Source of the DNA: Ruegeria arenilitoris
GTDB lineage: Bacteria; Pseudomonadota; Alphaproteobacteria; Rhodobacterales; Rhodobacteraceae
Direction: 5' to 3'
DNA: 64,000 nucleotides
NCBI RefSeq assembly: GCF_013035425.1
Contig: NZ_WQHX01000001.1
Span: 682,001 to 746,000 of the forward strand
Positions 46,356 to 56,024 of the stretch are shown here, one piece after another (within the stretch, counting starts at the first letter, position 1; each line of letters starts with the position of its first letter). Position numbers and translations under genes: made by a program. The notes under the pieces are model-generated. The model was not told the origin of the DNA and ran no database searches. It saw only the letters and a program-made list of their open reading frames with translations.

Positions 46356-47045
46356 TCAGTTCAGCGCCAATTCCAATGCTAATTCGCAATGGATTTGCGT
46401 CGTGTCGAACAAGGGGCAAGGCACGTTGCTGGTGTCCAACAACATGCCCACTTCGGTGCAACCGAGGATTAGACAATCAGCTCCCGCATTATGCAGCCGT
46501 TGAGCAATACTTATGAAGATCTCTCGGCTATCGTCTGTCACGATGCCTTTGCAAAGCTCATCGTAGATGATGCGGTGGGTTGTTTCCTGGTCCTGGGGAT
46601 TAGGCAGAATGGGCGCTAAACCACCTGCGATCAGGCGATCGGTGTAGAAGTGTTGCTGCATGGTGAACGAAGTAGCCATCAAACCAGGAAATTTCAGACC
46701 CTCAGATTGTATGGCTCGAGCTGTCGCGTCGGCGATATGCAACAGGGGAATTGAGACACCTGTCATCATTTGCTCGGCCAACTTATGCATCGTATTGGTT
46801 GCAAGAATAAGAAAGTCAGCGCCACCTTGTTCCAGTGCTATAGCTTCGCGATTGAGGACTCGCCCGGCGACCTCCCAATCGCCACCTGCTTGCAAAGCTT
46901 CGATAACGGCGAAATCAAGAGACCGGATCAGCAACTCAGGCGAGTGTAACCCGCCAAGGCGTTGTCGCGTTAGGTCGCAGAGGGTTTGGTAGTAGATTTG
47001 AGTCGAAGCGGCGGACATACCTCCGAGAATTCCAATTGTCTTCAT
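46356..47045 (-). CDS. Aspartate/glutamate racemase (YgeA type)
   Basis: 229 residues. MKTIGILGGMSAASTQIYY, RLGGLHSPELLIRSLDF, ATNTMHKLAEQM, HIADATARAI and LILGCTEVGMLL match YgeA-like racemases. The second catalytic residue is Cys196. At the first site there is Thr83 in LATNTMH, not Cys, just as described for the atypical L-specific E. coli enzyme. It probably interconverts aspartate or glutamate enantiomers. It converges with the aminotransferase gene with only three bases between. Confidence 0.88.
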   Translation of the reverse strand: MKTIGILGGMSAASTQIYYQTLCDLTRQRLGGLHSPELLIRSLDFAVIEALQAGGDWEVAGRVLNREAIALEQGGADFLILATNTMHKLAEQMMTGVSIPLLHIADATARAIQSEGLKFPGLMATSFTMQQHFYTDRLIAGGLAPILPNPQDQETTHRIIYDELCKGIVTDDSREIFISIAQRLHNAGADCLILGCTEVGMLLDTSNVPCPLFDTTQIHCELALELALN

Positions 47046-47134
47046 GGTGCACTCGCTGAAACCTGCACAGTCTTCTTTGAAGACTGATAAAAGTGTTATC
47101 TCCGAGTCAACCGATCAGGCGCAAGGCAGGACCC

Positions 47135-47161
47135 AAAAGAAAACCGGGCGCGAACGCCCGG
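47135..47161 (-). terminator. Intrinsic terminator of glnK-amtB
   Basis: Read on minus, CCGGGCG (47161-47155) pairs with CGCCCGG (47150-47144) around TTCG and is followed by TTTTCTTTT (47143-47135). It starts 25 bases after the amtB stop. It ends the glnK-amtB transcript. Confidence 0.92.
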
Positions 47162-47186
47162 CTTCGTTAGGCTATTGAATTGCGGC

Positions 47187-48503
47187 TTAGCCTTTGGAGA
47201 ATTCCGGATAGGCTTCCATACCAAGTTCAGCCATATCGAGACCGTTGATCTCATCTTCTTCACTGATTCGGATGCCCATTGTGGCTTTTAGAATGCTCCA
47301 CAGGATCAGCGCTCCGACGAAGGTGAAGACACCGTAGGCAATGATGCCCATAAGCTGCGTTCCGAGGCTTGCGTCACCGTAGAAGATTACGGCGATGGTG
47401 CCCCAGATACCGGCAAACAGGTGAACCGGGATCGCACCCACAACGTCGTCCAACTGAAACTTATCCAGCATTGGAATGGTGAGTACAACGATGATTCCGC
47501 CAACTGCGCCGATCCAAAGTGCTCCGAACAGGGTTGGGGCCAATGGTTCTGCGGTGATTGAAACCAGACCGGCCAGTGCGCCGTTCAGCACCATGGTAAG
47601 GTCAGGCTTTTTGTACATTACTTGCGACAGGATAAGGGCTGCAACTGCACCAGCTGCTGCGGCCATATTGGTGTTGGCAAAAATACGCGAGACGTCTGAG
47701 ACATCGCCTACAGTACCCATTGCCAGCTGAGAACCGCCGTTAAAGCCGAACCAACCCAGCCACAAAATGAACGTGCCCAAAGTGGCCAGCGCGAGGTTTG
47801 AGCCAGGAATCGGGTGAACCTTGCCGTCCTTGTACTTGCCAATCCGTGGGCCGAGAACGATGACGCCTGCCAAAGCTGCCCAGCCGCCTACCGAGTGCAC
47901 GACTGTAGACCCTGCAAAGTCTGAGAAACCGGCTTCGGACAACCAGCCGCCACCCCACTGCCAGGATCCCGAAATCGGATACAGAACGCCAGTTAGAATG
48001 ATGACAAAGACCAGGAAAGGCCAAAGCTTAATTCTTTCAGCGACGGCACCAGATACGATCGATGCGGTTGCAGCTACAAAGACCAGCTGGAAGAAGAAAT
48101 CTGATCCGATTGATGCATAATCCAGCGCTGCTGCATCCGGACCGACGCCAACGGGATCAAGTGTCGTCGTCGAAAAGAATGGGCCGAGCCACCCGGAAAT
48201 TGTCCAGCCGTCGCCGGGATACATCAGATTAAAGCCGATGAGCCAGTACATGATCGCTGCGAAAGAAAACAGCGCCACGTTTTTGATCATCTGCATGGCA
48301 ACATTCTTAGAGCGTACCAGCCCGCCTTCGAGCATGGCAAAGCCTGCAGCCATAAAGAATACCAAAAAGCCGGCCATCAGGAACAGCAGAGTGGTAAAGA
48401 TATAGCCAACATCCTCCATAGAAGATGGCGGATCATTGGCAAATGCGGCCGCGGGAAAAGCTATCAGCACGGCAGCTGTAGGTAGAATTCGGTTCAGTTT
48501 CAT
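47187..48503 (-). CDS. amtB: Ammonium transporter
   Basis: 438 residues of the Amt/MEP family: signal peptide (MKLNRILPTAAVLIAFPAAAFA), then about eleven helices. FMAAGFAMLEGGLVRSKN, SGSWQWGGGWL, DFAGSTVVHSVGGWAALAG, LGWFGFNGGS and PVHLFAGIWGTIAV are typical, with the two pore histidines in STVVHSVGG and IPVHLFAG. It imports ammonium and is gated by GlnK. It lies 32 bases after glnK on the same strand. Confidence 0.96.
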   Translation of the reverse strand: MKLNRILPTAAVLIAFPAAAFANDPPSSMEDVGYIFTTLLFLMAGFLVFFMAAGFAMLEGGLVRSKNVAMQMIKNVALFSFAAIMYWLIGFNLMYPGDGWTISGWLGPFFSTTTLDPVGVGPDAAALDYASIGSDFFFQLVFVAATASIVSGAVAERIKLWPFLVFVIILTGVLYPISGSWQWGGGWLSEAGFSDFAGSTVVHSVGGWAALAGVIVLGPRIGKYKDGKVHPIPGSNLALATLGTFILWLGWFGFNGGSQLAMGTVGDVSDVSRIFANTNMAAAAGAVAALILSQVMYKKPDLTMVLNGALAGLVSITAEPLAPTLFGALWIGAVGGIIVVLTIPMLDKFQLDDVVGAIPVHLFAGIWGTIAVIFYGDASLGTQLMGIIAYGVFTFVGALILWSILKATMGIRISEEDEINGLDMAELGMEAYPEFSKG

Positions 48504-48535
48504 CTGTTCTCTGTCCTTTTACGGATTGGCGCGGC

Positions 48536-48874
48536 TTACAGCGCGTCCTCGTTGGTTTCCCCGGTCCGCACGCGCAGTGCCTGCTCGACATCGAGGACGA
48601 AAATCTTGCCGTCTCCGATCTTTCCGGTTTTTGCGGTGTTGGTGATTGTCTCGACAATCTGGTCAGCCATGGTTGCGGGAACCACGAGCTCCAGTTTGAT
48701 CTTCGGAACGAAGTTCACGGCATATTCGGCCCCGCGGTAAATTTCGGTGTGACCCGATTGCGAGCCGAAGCCCTTAATTTCGGTCACCATCATGCCGCGC
48801 ACCCCCGCCTCGGTCAGTGCTTCTCGCACCTCCTCGAGCTTGAACGGCTTGATTGTCGCAATGATGAGTTTCAC
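48536..48874 (-). CDS. glnK: Nitrogen regulatory protein P-II (GlnK)
   Basis: 112 residues from a GTG at 48874, which has GAGGGG seven bases upstream and gives the exact P-II length; an upstream ATG at 48937 would add 21 residues foreign to the family. The T-loop contains Tyr51, the uridylylation site (TEIYRGAEYAVNFVPKIK). The B-loop is TAKTGKIGDGKIFV. It senses 2-oxoglutarate and ATP/ADP and blocks AmtB. No sigma-54 site was recognised upstream. Confidence 0.95.
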   Translation of the reverse strand: MKLIIATIKPFKLEEVREALTEAGVRGMMVTEIKGFGSQSGHTEIYRGAEYAVNFVPKIKLELVVPATMADQIVETITNTAKTGKIGDGKIFVLDVEQALRVRTGETNEDAL

Positions 48875-49131
48875 GTCTTTCCCCTCTGCTTCCGGTAGGA
48901 CCGGTTTGTTTGCACCTGCAGAAAAAGAGCGTGACAACGCGCCTATAGGAACGATTTCGGGGAGTTAAGACTGAGGGATTCCATCAGAAGACGCACAATT
49001 TTTGCACAAATTGTAATATTTGATTAAAAATTAGGCGAAATAGGAAGAGAAAAATCCCGAAATTCTGACCTCTACATAGCTGCGTCACCAAGGTAAGGTG
49101 GCGCAAAAGCAATATCGGGCAGAGTTTGAGC

Positions 49132-51321
49132 ATGACTGAGTCCAAGCGCCGAAAGAAACCATTGGTTGCGGACAGAAGGTACCCATCGAAAGGGCGCAAA
49201 CCCGCGTCGGCGAAGCGGTCTGCAAAGCCGGCGGGGAAAAAATCGACTGCGCGCAAAACCGCGACGCGCAAGACCGCTCGTAAGACAAAGCGGAAAGGTT
49301 CGGGTGGGAAAGGCGGTGGTATTTTTCGCCGACTGTTCCGCTGGATGCTACGTCTAATCTGGGGTTTGACTTGGCGAGTCGGCGCTATCGCTGCCTTGTT
49401 GCTGGCTCTCGCAGTAGGTGTGGTCTACTCAACACTTCCAGACGTCGATGAATTGTTCGACGGGCGTGCCAGAGGGTCGGTCACGCTGCTGGATCGCGAC
49501 GGTAATGTCTTTGCATGGCGCGGGGACCAATTTGGTGGGGTGATTACAGCGGACACCGTCTCTCCGCATCTAAAAAATGCTGTGATCGCGACCGAGGATA
49601 AGCGCTTCTACCGCCATTTGGGCGTAAGCCCGCGTGGTATAGCCAGTGCGGTACGTATCAACCTGAGCGAAGGTCGAGGGCCACTGTCAGGACATGGCGG
49701 TTCAACCATCACGCAACAGACCGCCAAATTGTTGTGCCTTGGCGTACCATATACGCCCGAAGATTGGGAATCCGAAGCTGCGTATGAGGCTGATTGCCGG
49801 AGGGGATCTCTGTGGCGAAAGGCCAAAGAGGCAATTTACGCTATGGCCATGGAGGTAAAATATTCCAAAGACGAAATTCTGACCATTTATCTGAACCGCG
49901 CGTTTCTGGGCGCTGGCGCCCGCGGTTTCGAAGCTGCCGGCCAGCGATACTTTGGAAAATCGGCCGCCGAAGTGAGTCCTGCCGAAGCGGCGATGTTGGC
50001 GGGCCTTTTGGTTGCCCCCACGCGGTATGCACCAACAAACAGTTTGAAACGTTCGCAGGATCGGGCGCGACTTGTCGTCGGCCTGATGGAAGCTCAGGGC
50101 TATTTGACGTCCGCTCAGGCCAGCGAGGCCCGCAGCAGACCTGCGGAACTGTCCGAGGCAGCGGCGGCGCGCGCGGGCGGATATTTTGCTGATTGGGTCA
50201 TGGCTAGTGGGCCCGAATTCTTTACGCGAAACACTACCGAAGATGTTGTAATCCGAACTACGTTGGATCAGCGCCTGCAACAGTCAGCCGAAGAAGCTTT
50301 GCAGTTCATTTTTCAGGAGAAGGTGCGCGACGGGTCAGAAGCCCAAGCCGCAATTGTCGTCATGTCCGCGGATGGCGCCGTACGTGCAATGGTTGGTGGC
50401 CGAAAGACAAGGATTTCCGGAGCGTTCAACCGTGCTACTCAGGCGCTGCGTCAAACAGGGTCATCGTTCAAACCGTTTGTATATGCCACTGCCCTTGAGT
50501 TGGGGTATTCCCCGTTGGATACAGTGGTGGACGAACCTTATTGCGTGAACATTCCCGGATCAGGTCAGTGGTGCCCAAAAAACTACACCAATAAGTTTTA
50601 CGGCAGGGTTACTTTGGCGGATGCGCTGAAGAACTCGTTGAATATTCCAGCGGTGAAAGTCGCGGAGATATCGGGTCTCGAAAACGTCCGCACAGTCGCC
50701 AGTGAATTCGGCATTGCCAGCGATCTGGCGCAAGGGCCAGCGTTGGCGCTGGGCGCATCAGAAAGTACGCTGATCGAGATGACTGGAGCCTATGCGGGGA
50801 TTCTGAACGGAGGTTCGGCGGTTGAACCCTATGGATTGACCGAATTGAAACTACTTGGCGACGAATCCCCCGTCATGGTTACAACAACGGGAATTGGCGA
50901 GCGGGTCATCAACGACAAGGCAGCAAAGCAACTGACGTGGATGATGGAGCGCGTTGTGTCTGAGGGTACCGGGCAACGCGCCAAACTACCGGGTTGGCAG
51001 GTCGCAGGAAAAACGGGAACGACACAGGCTGCACGGGATGCCTGGTTTATCGGGTTCACAGCAGATTACGTTGCGGGTGTTTGGATGGGCTACGACGACA
51101 ACACGCCTCTGTCGGGCGTCACTGGTGGAGGTCTTCCTGCAGAGATTTGGAAAGAAACCATGTTGCGAGTCACCGAGGGGATGACACCCACTCCCTTGCC
51201 CATGATGGAACCTGACGCACCAGTGCGCACGGCGCAGCCTCAGCAACCGCGACGCAAAAAGCAGGGCGGCTTTGCGCAGGACATCAACAACCTGCTGAAC
51301 AGTATTTTCGGTGGGAACTGA
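49132..51321 (+). CDS. Class A penicillin-binding protein (PBP1-type)
   Basis: 729 residues from the ATG at 49132. A very basic Lys/Arg/Ala/Thr-rich cytoplasmic tail (residues 1-65) precedes one membrane helix (VGAIAALLLALAVGVVYSTLP). The GT51 transglycosylase domain has ATEDKRFYRHLGVSPRGIASA, GGSTITQQTAKLL and ILTIYLNRAFLGAGARGFEAA. The transpeptidase domain shows SSFK (GSSFKPFVYATAL), SLN (KNSLNIPAVK) and KTGTT. It builds and crosslinks peptidoglycan in the periplasm. The C-terminus ends in a Pro/Gln/Arg-rich tail. Confidence 0.95.
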   Translation: MTESKRRKKPLVADRRYPSKGRKPASAKRSAKPAGKKSTARKTATRKTARKTKRKGSGGKGGGIFRRLFRWMLRLIWGLTWRVGAIAALLLALAVGVVYSTLPDVDELFDGRARGSVTLLDRDGNVFAWRGDQFGGVITADTVSPHLKNAVIATEDKRFYRHLGVSPRGIASAVRINLSEGRGPLSGHGGSTITQQTAKLLCLGVPYTPEDWESEAAYEADCRRGSLWRKAKEAIYAMAMEVKYSKDEILTIYLNRAFLGAGARGFEAAGQRYFGKSAAEVSPAEAAMLAGLLVAPTRYAPTNSLKRSQDRARLVVGLMEAQGYLTSAQASEARSRPAELSEAAAARAGGYFADWVMASGPEFFTRNTTEDVVIRTTLDQRLQQSAEEALQFIFQEKVRDGSEAQAAIVVMSADGAVRAMVGGRKTRISGAFNRATQALRQTGSSFKPFVYATALELGYSPLDTVVDEPYCVNIPGSGQWCPKNYTNKFYGRVTLADALKNSLNIPAVKVAEISGLENVRTVASEFGIASDLAQGPALALGASESTLIEMTGAYAGILNGGSAVEPYGLTELKLLGDESPVMVTTTGIGERVINDKAAKQLTWMMERVVSEGTGQRAKLPGWQVAGKTGTTQAARDAWFIGFTADYVAGVWMGYDDNTPLSGVTGGGLPAEIWKETMLRVTEGMTPTPLPMMEPDAPVRTAQPQQPRRKKQGGFAQDINNLLNSIFGGN

Positions 51322-51335
51322 CCTTCGCCAAAGGG

Positions 51336-51362
51336 TCAGGCGACATGCGAGGTGTCGCCTGA
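51336..51362. terminator. Inverted repeat between the PBP gene and leuB
   Basis: TCAGGCGACA (51336-51345) and its perfect complement (51353-51362) enclose a seven-base loop. The two genes converge here with only 49 bases between them. No T-run follows on either strand, so it may end transcription weakly or block read-through. Confidence 0.5.
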
Positions 51363-51370
51363 AGCCCGTC

Positions 51371-52474
51371 TCAGAGGCTTTCGTCCAGTGAGTTGACGAT
51401 GGCATCGCCCATTTCGGTGGTCGAAACAGGCTGAACCCCCTCGTCGGCCAACAGATCGCCCGTGCGAACGCCGTCAGCAAGGACTTTTTCAACCGCAGCT
51501 TCCAGTCGGTCAGCCTCTGCGCCCTGATCAAAGCTGTATCGAAGCGCCATGGCAAAGCTCAGGATACATGCTATGGGGTTAGCTTTGCCTTCACCGGCGA
51601 TATCCGGCGCTGACCCGTGAACCGGTTCATAAAGCGCTTTGGGCCGACCGTTCGCCATCGGAGCGCCAAGGCTGGCTGACGGTAGCATCCCTAATGACCC
51701 CGTCAGCATCGCGGCACAGTCAGAAAGGATGTCACCGAACAGGTTATCCGTCAGGATGACGTCGAACTGTTTTGGCGCGCGCACCAGCTGCATGGCGCCG
51801 TTATCGGCATACATATGAGTCAGCTCGACCTCGGGATAGTCGTTGGCCACGCGGTTCACGACCTCGCGCCACAAAATACCTGACTCCATAACGTTGGCTT
51901 TTTCCATCGAGCAAAGTTTTTTGTTCCGGCGCATTGCCAGTTCAAACGCAGATCGCGCGGCCCGCTCGATCTCGGACTCAGTGTAACGCTGAGTGTTGAT
52001 GCCTACGCGCTCGTTACCTTCTTCGAATATACCGCGTGGCTCGCCAAAATAGACACCCGAAGTCAACTCGCGCACGATCATGATATCCAAGCCCGCGACC
52101 ACGTCTTTTTTCAGCGACGAAAAGTCCGCCAACGCGTCAAAGCACTGTGCAGGGCGGAGGTTGGAATATAAGTCCATCTCTTTGCGCAGGCGAAGAAGGC
52201 CGCGCTCGGGTTTGACCGAAAAATCCAGGTCGTCATATTTAGGGCCGCCTACGGCACCAAGTAAGACCGCGTCTACTTCTTGTGCCTTGGCCATTGTTTC
52301 ATCCGACAACGGCTTACCATGGACATCGTAGGCTGCGCCGCCGACTAAGTCCTCGTTGACGTCAAATTGCAGGCCGCGATTGGCGCCGAACCAATCAATG
52401 ATCTTGCGCACTTCAGCCATAACTTCGGGGCCAATTCCGTCTCCGGGCAGGATGAGGAGCGAGGGGTTGGACAT
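51371..52474 (-). CDS. leuB: 3-isopropylmalate dehydrogenase
   Basis: 367 residues from the ATG at 52474 (AAGGAG upstream; an earlier in-frame ATG at 52501 is less likely). It oxidises and decarboxylates isopropylmalate with NAD in leucine synthesis. [48 protein letters not shown], the [11 protein letters not shown] block, [22 protein letters not shown] and [18 protein letters not shown] are all present. leuD and leuC lie 3-6 kb further on the same strand, with unrelated genes between. Confidence 0.97.
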   Translation of the reverse strand: MSNPSLLILPGDGIGPEVMAEVRKIIDWFGANRGLQFDVNEDLVGGAAYDVHGKPLSDETMAKAQEVDAVLLGAVGGPKYDDLDFSVKPERGLLRLRKEMDLYSNLRPAQCFDALADFSSLKKDVVAGLDIMIVRELTSGVYFGEPRGIFEEGNERVGINTQRYTESEIERAARSAFELAMRRNKKLCSMEKANVMESGILWREVVNRVANDYPEVELTHMYADNGAMQLVRAPKQFDVILTDNLFGDILSDCAAMLTGSLGMLPSASLGAPMANGRPKALYEPVHGSAPDIAGEGKANPIACILSFAMALRYSFDQGAEADRLEAAVEKVLADGVRTGDLLADEGVQPVSTTEMGDAIVNSLDESL

Positions 52475-52606
52475 CGAGGGTCTCCTTGCGTTTCGTCGCA
52501 ATGGCCCTAGCGCTTGAACGGCAATGGGTCAATGAGACCTTCAGGCCAATGCCAAGGAAAATCTAAGGTAACATGGGTAAACTGGCCAAACCTACTGACC
52601 AGAAGC

Positions 52607-53629
52607 TTAGTCAATACTTAGATCAACCCAGACGAGCCGATGTCGGCTCGCGGTTCTCGCTGCCTTGCCTTGTCCCGCCCCGGGCCAGTAAACACCAGAG
52701 TCCGCTACAGTCCAATCCGCCGATGGCAGGACGTAATCGACGCGTCTTTCACCAATTCCTTCCCAGAAAACCGTAGTCGATGACCCTTGCTGATCGACCG
52801 GTTGAGGGTCCTGAATTCGCGGGTTAGACAGCAATTCTTGAATTGCTGTTTTGTGTCCGTCGCCGAGGTTTGGATCCAAATTGGCATCCCCCGCGATTAC
52901 AAAGCGGTTTGTGGGTCCCGATCCAAATTCACCGTCCAACAAAAGGGACCAGAACCGAATTTCATCCCGGTTTCGCAAACCGTTGCGATCCTCTGGACCA
53001 TCGAAAACCGGAGGCGTTGCATGGAAGGTCATTAGGGACAAAGGACCACCAGGCGTCAGGATCGGCACCACCCAATGCCCAGTTGAAGACAGCCTCTGAA
53101 CCGTTTGCGCCTGGAGTGAGGGAAATGGGGATCCATCGACATTGGGCAGGATCGCGTCCGGTAATTCCCGCCACAAAAGGTCTGAATAAGTTTTGGTTGC
53201 GGCTAAATCGATCGGATACCTTGACAACACGGCTAACCCACCCTGACCGGTGAACCGACCCCACCCCTGTGCGTCGCGGGGCCCGTGGGTCAAGCCGTCA
53301 CCATCCAGATCAAAAGCTGTTTCAAGCCCGGAATTGGGTTGTTCAGAGAATTGATAAGGATAGTCCATTCCGACTTTGGCCAGCGCACCGGCCAGATTCG
53401 AAAGGGCGAGTTCATCCAGATCCCAATCAATTCCTTGAAGGGCAATGATGTCGGGTCGTGTTTGCGACAATACCTCTACAACGGCCGTGACCTGCGGATT
53501 GTCCCGCTGAATGTCTCGCAACAATAATCCGGGTCCATCCCGACTTAGTTCAGTGTTATAGGTAGCAACCCGTATAGTTTCTGCCTGTGCAGCAACTGGA
53601 AGCAGCAACAGAATAAGTGTACGGATCAT
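52607..53629 (-). CDS. Secreted endonuclease/exonuclease/phosphatase-fold protein
   Basis: 340 residues with a signal peptide (IRTLILLLLPVAAQA). The EEP fold is indicated by TIRVATYNTELSRDGP, SQTRPDIIALQGIDWD, GQGGLAVLSRYPID, FVIAGDANLDPNLGDG, RRVDYVLPS and a late His in SRHRLVWVDL. The catalytic glutamate of the usual LQE motif reads Gly here (LQGID), so activity is uncertain. Its start overlaps the stop of the upstream membrane-protein gene by four bases (ATGA), so the two form an operon. Substrate unknown. Confidence 0.82.
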   Translation of the reverse strand: MIRTLILLLLPVAAQAETIRVATYNTELSRDGPGLLLRDIQRDNPQVTAVVEVLSQTRPDIIALQGIDWDLDELALSNLAGALAKVGMDYPYQFSEQPNSGLETAFDLDGDGLTHGPRDAQGWGRFTGQGGLAVLSRYPIDLAATKTYSDLLWRELPDAILPNVDGSPFPSLQAQTVQRLSSTGHWVVPILTPGGPLSLMTFHATPPVFDGPEDRNGLRNRDEIRFWSLLLDGEFGSGPTNRFVIAGDANLDPNLGDGHKTAIQELLSNPRIQDPQPVDQQGSSTTVFWEGIGERRVDYVLPSADWTVADSGVYWPGAGQGKAARTASRHRLVWVDLSID

Positions 53630-54474
53630 GCAGTCTGAGTTGTCTCGGCGGTGGTGTAGGCGCGGCGCTTTTCAACGATCAACCCGGCAATACGCAGGGT
53701 TGCCATGCCGCGCATGATCATGCTGGCAGGTAAAAATGCCCAGGCGCTGAGCGTCCAGATCAATGTTTGAGGGTTGTTAAGGGCAATTGGGTTGATGAAT
53801 TCTGCCATCAATTTGATCAATGCGGGGATCAGGAAAGGAAGCAAAATTCCTATTGAAATGTTCAGGCGTCCGTCCCGCTGCAATCGTGTAACAACGTCGC
53901 CTCCCTTGGTGGGGTCGAATAGTGGCAGATTTGTCCAGACATTGAATGCGCCATTGCCAGTTGGCCAACCGCGCAGTTTCACAGCATATGCGAAGCTGGC
54001 GATTGTTACCAATGCTGCGACATAGGCGACACCTGCCGAAATACGCACAAGCTCTACCAATGGTGCGGTCGCGTCAGATGGAAGCATCAGTACAACAAGA
54101 CGTACCGGCGAGTAGGGGAAGTCAGCGACATCGGCGACCATTAGCCCAACCGAATAGAAAATACTGGTTACCGTGGTCGGAGTGTAGGCATTCTTGCAGA
54201 TCAGCGTCAGGAACAACACCATCGTCATTAAGCCAACAAAACGTAGCCTGTTAATAGGCGGAGCATCGCGGAATTCGATTAGACTTGGAAACGCCGAATT
54301 ATATTCCGAGAAAGTCAGGATAAACGCGAGAATCGCTAGAAAAACGATGATCTCGGTCCCGTTTTGTGTAGATGCAGGGAGGTACAACGCGGGAGTGAGC
54401 ACCAGCAGTGCCACCAATAGCCCACGTATCGCCGCCCCCGTTGTGCGTGCAATCACTATCCGAACCCCTTCCAA
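53626..54474 (-). CDS. Integral membrane protein, family unknown
   Basis: 282 residues with about seven hydrophobic segments: AIRGLLVALLVLTPALYLPA, IIVFLAILAFILTFSEY, FVGLMTMVLFLTLICK, TVTSIFYSVGLMVADVADF, SAGVAYVAALVTIASFAYAV, SIGILLPFLIPALIKLM and TLIWTLSAWAFLPASMIM. No motif of a known transporter is visible. It is translationally coupled to the secreted EEP-fold gene downstream, which suggests a joint role at the envelope. I do not recognise the family. Confidence 0.75.
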   Translation of the reverse strand: MEGVRIVIARTTGAAIRGLLVALLVLTPALYLPASTQNGTEIIVFLAILAFILTFSEYNSAFPSLIEFRDAPPINRLRFVGLMTMVLFLTLICKNAYTPTTVTSIFYSVGLMVADVADFPYSPVRLVVLMLPSDATAPLVELVRISAGVAYVAALVTIASFAYAVKLRGWPTGNGAFNVWTNLPLFDPTKGGDVVTRLQRDGRLNISIGILLPFLIPALIKLMAEFINPIALNNPQTLIWTLSAWAFLPASMIMRGMATLRIAGLIVEKRRAYTTAETTQTA

Positions 54475-54786
54475 ACCGGATCAGTCGATTCTACGCCGAC
54501 TTAATTCCAACTTGTGACCGCCGCTCTTTTTTCCGACGGATGCCTCATTTCCGTCAACAGTGGCGACAATGAACAATCTGCTCAAGCCAAGGGGCAGGAA
54601 ACACTGTCATTCGGGCAAAAAGATGGCAAAACTGGTGCGGCTTTGCATCATTTCTGACGCAAATCCGACGTGTATTAACATTCGTTCTCTACATGTTGTG
54701 GTTGCTTGCCAGCCGACCCCAAGAATGCGAACGGGGTCGCGAAAGCGACCCCGATAGGTTGAGTATCCACAGAATCGTCTTCAGCG
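54475..54786. other. Gap between leuD and the membrane-protein gene, with one hairpin
   Basis: 312 bases without a recognised gene. The only clear structure is CGGGGTCGC (54732-54740) with its complement (54745-54753) around GAAA, 34 bases after the leuD stop. The following bases on minus (TTCGCATTCTT) make a poor U-tract, so it is a weak terminator candidate for leuD. The rest shows nothing. Confidence 0.45.
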
Positions 54787-55392
54787 TCAGACCCAGGGAC
54801 GCGCCTGACTTGCATGATCTTCGAACTTATCGATGTGGTGGTCTTTTTCCATCGTCAGGCCGATATCGTCCAGTCCGTTCAGCAGGCAATGCTTGCGATG
54901 TGGGTCGACTTCAAACTCGATGACCACACCGTCCGATGTGGTGATCTGTTGATCTTCCAGGTGAACGGTCATGCGAGCGTTTTCACCCTTATGCGCGTCT
55001 TCCATCAGGATCGCATGATGCTCTTCCCCGACAACAATTGGAAGAATGCCGTTCTTGAAGCAGTTGTTAAAGAAGATGTCGGCAAAGCTGGTCGAAATCA
55101 CAACCTTGATGCCAAAGTCTTTGATTGCCCAAGGCGCATGTTCGCGAGATGACCCGCAGCCGAAGTTATCGCCTGCAACCAGGATTTCGGATTCACGGTA
55201 AGCGGGTTTGTTTAGAACGAAATCTTCGTTCTCCTGCCCGTTGTCGTGGTACCGCATTTCGTCAAACAGGACGACTCCCAAGCCGGACCGTTTGATAGTT
55301 TTTAGATGCACTTTCGGAATGATCATATCTGTGTCGATATTGATCAGTGGCATTGGGGCGGCCACGCCGTGGACTTTGTCAAACTTTTCCAT
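54787..55392 (-). CDS. leuD: 3-isopropylmalate dehydratase small subunit
   Basis: 201 residues from the ATG at 55392 (GGAG seven bases upstream; a GTG two codons earlier is also in frame). With LeuC it isomerises 2- to 3-isopropylmalate. The swivel-domain signature is [48 protein letters not shown] and [13 protein letters not shown]. leuC lies 633 bases upstream with an HdeD-like gene in between, so leuC-hdeD-leuD may be one transcript. Confidence 0.97.
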   Translation of the reverse strand: MEKFDKVHGVAAPMPLINIDTDMIIPKVHLKTIKRSGLGVVLFDEMRYHDNGQENEDFVLNKPAYRESEILVAGDNFGCGSSREHAPWAIKDFGIKVVISTSFADIFFNNCFKNGILPIVVGEEHHAILMEDAHKGENARMTVHLEDQQITTSDGVVIEFEVDPHRKHCLLNGLDDIGLTMEKDHHIDKFEDHASQARPWV

Positions 55393-55434
55393 TTTCACAC
55401 TCCTGCGGGAAAGGGCCGACCCCGTGCCCCGCGT

Positions 55435-55986
55435 TTAAGCTTCTTTCGCTTCTGTTGTTTCGTTGGGTGCGCCCTTAACGAAGAGCGCCATGAAGACCAA
55501 GCCGAAACCGTTAAACAGCATCTCGATGCCCAGCAGAATGCCCAGCAGGCGCAATAGAACAGTCGGTTCCGCTGCTGCATAAGACCAGATGATACCTGCA
55601 AGTATGATCGACAAGATGCCTGAGATCAGTGTTGGCCAGAAGAACTGGGTTCCTCGCATCTGAAATGAGAGAATGATCCGCGCTATGCCACCCGCCATGA
55701 AAAGTATCAGAACTACGGTGGCTAATGTCAGCGTACCTTCTAGTGGGTTGTCCAGAAACGACCACCCGAGAAACAGCATGACGGCACCCATGACAAAAGA
55801 CAGGATTTTATTACCTGCCCCTTCTACCGTGAACCCTCCGACAACCTGAAGTGCGCCGGATACCAGCAAAAGAATACCGGTAACCAAAGTTACGGTTATG
55901 GATGCGACATACGGGGCACCCAGCACAAAGATGCCGAACACTATGGATAGCAGCCCTAGCAAGAGCCATTTGACCCAATCACTCAT
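55435..55986 (-). CDS. HdeD-family (DUF308) membrane protein
   Basis: 183 residues with six hydrophobic segments in three repeats of the DUF308 type (WLLLGLLSIVFGIFVLGAP, VTLVTGILLLVSGALQVVGG, FVMGAVMLFLGWSFL, LATVVLILFMAGGIARIILS, WPTLISGILSIILAGIIW, LLRLLGILLGIEMLFNGFGLVFMAL). HdeD is linked to acid resistance in E. coli; here the role is unknown. It lies between leuC and leuD on the same strand, 38 and 42 bases from them, an unusual guest in a leu operon. Confidence 0.85.
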   Translation of the reverse strand: MSDWVKWLLLGLLSIVFGIFVLGAPYVASITVTLVTGILLLVSGALQVVGGFTVEGAGNKILSFVMGAVMLFLGWSFLDNPLEGTLTLATVVLILFMAGGIARIILSFQMRGTQFFWPTLISGILSIILAGIIWSYAAAEPTVLLRLLGILLGIEMLFNGFGLVFMALFVKGAPNETTEAKEA

Positions 55987-56024
55987 TTCAGTCTCTCCCT
56001 CAAAAATCTAGATATGAGGGTAGC

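Noticed and set aside
48875..49131. Sigma-54 promoter upstream of glnK
   Set aside because: No TGGCAC-N5-TTGC-like element was found in the expected orientation.
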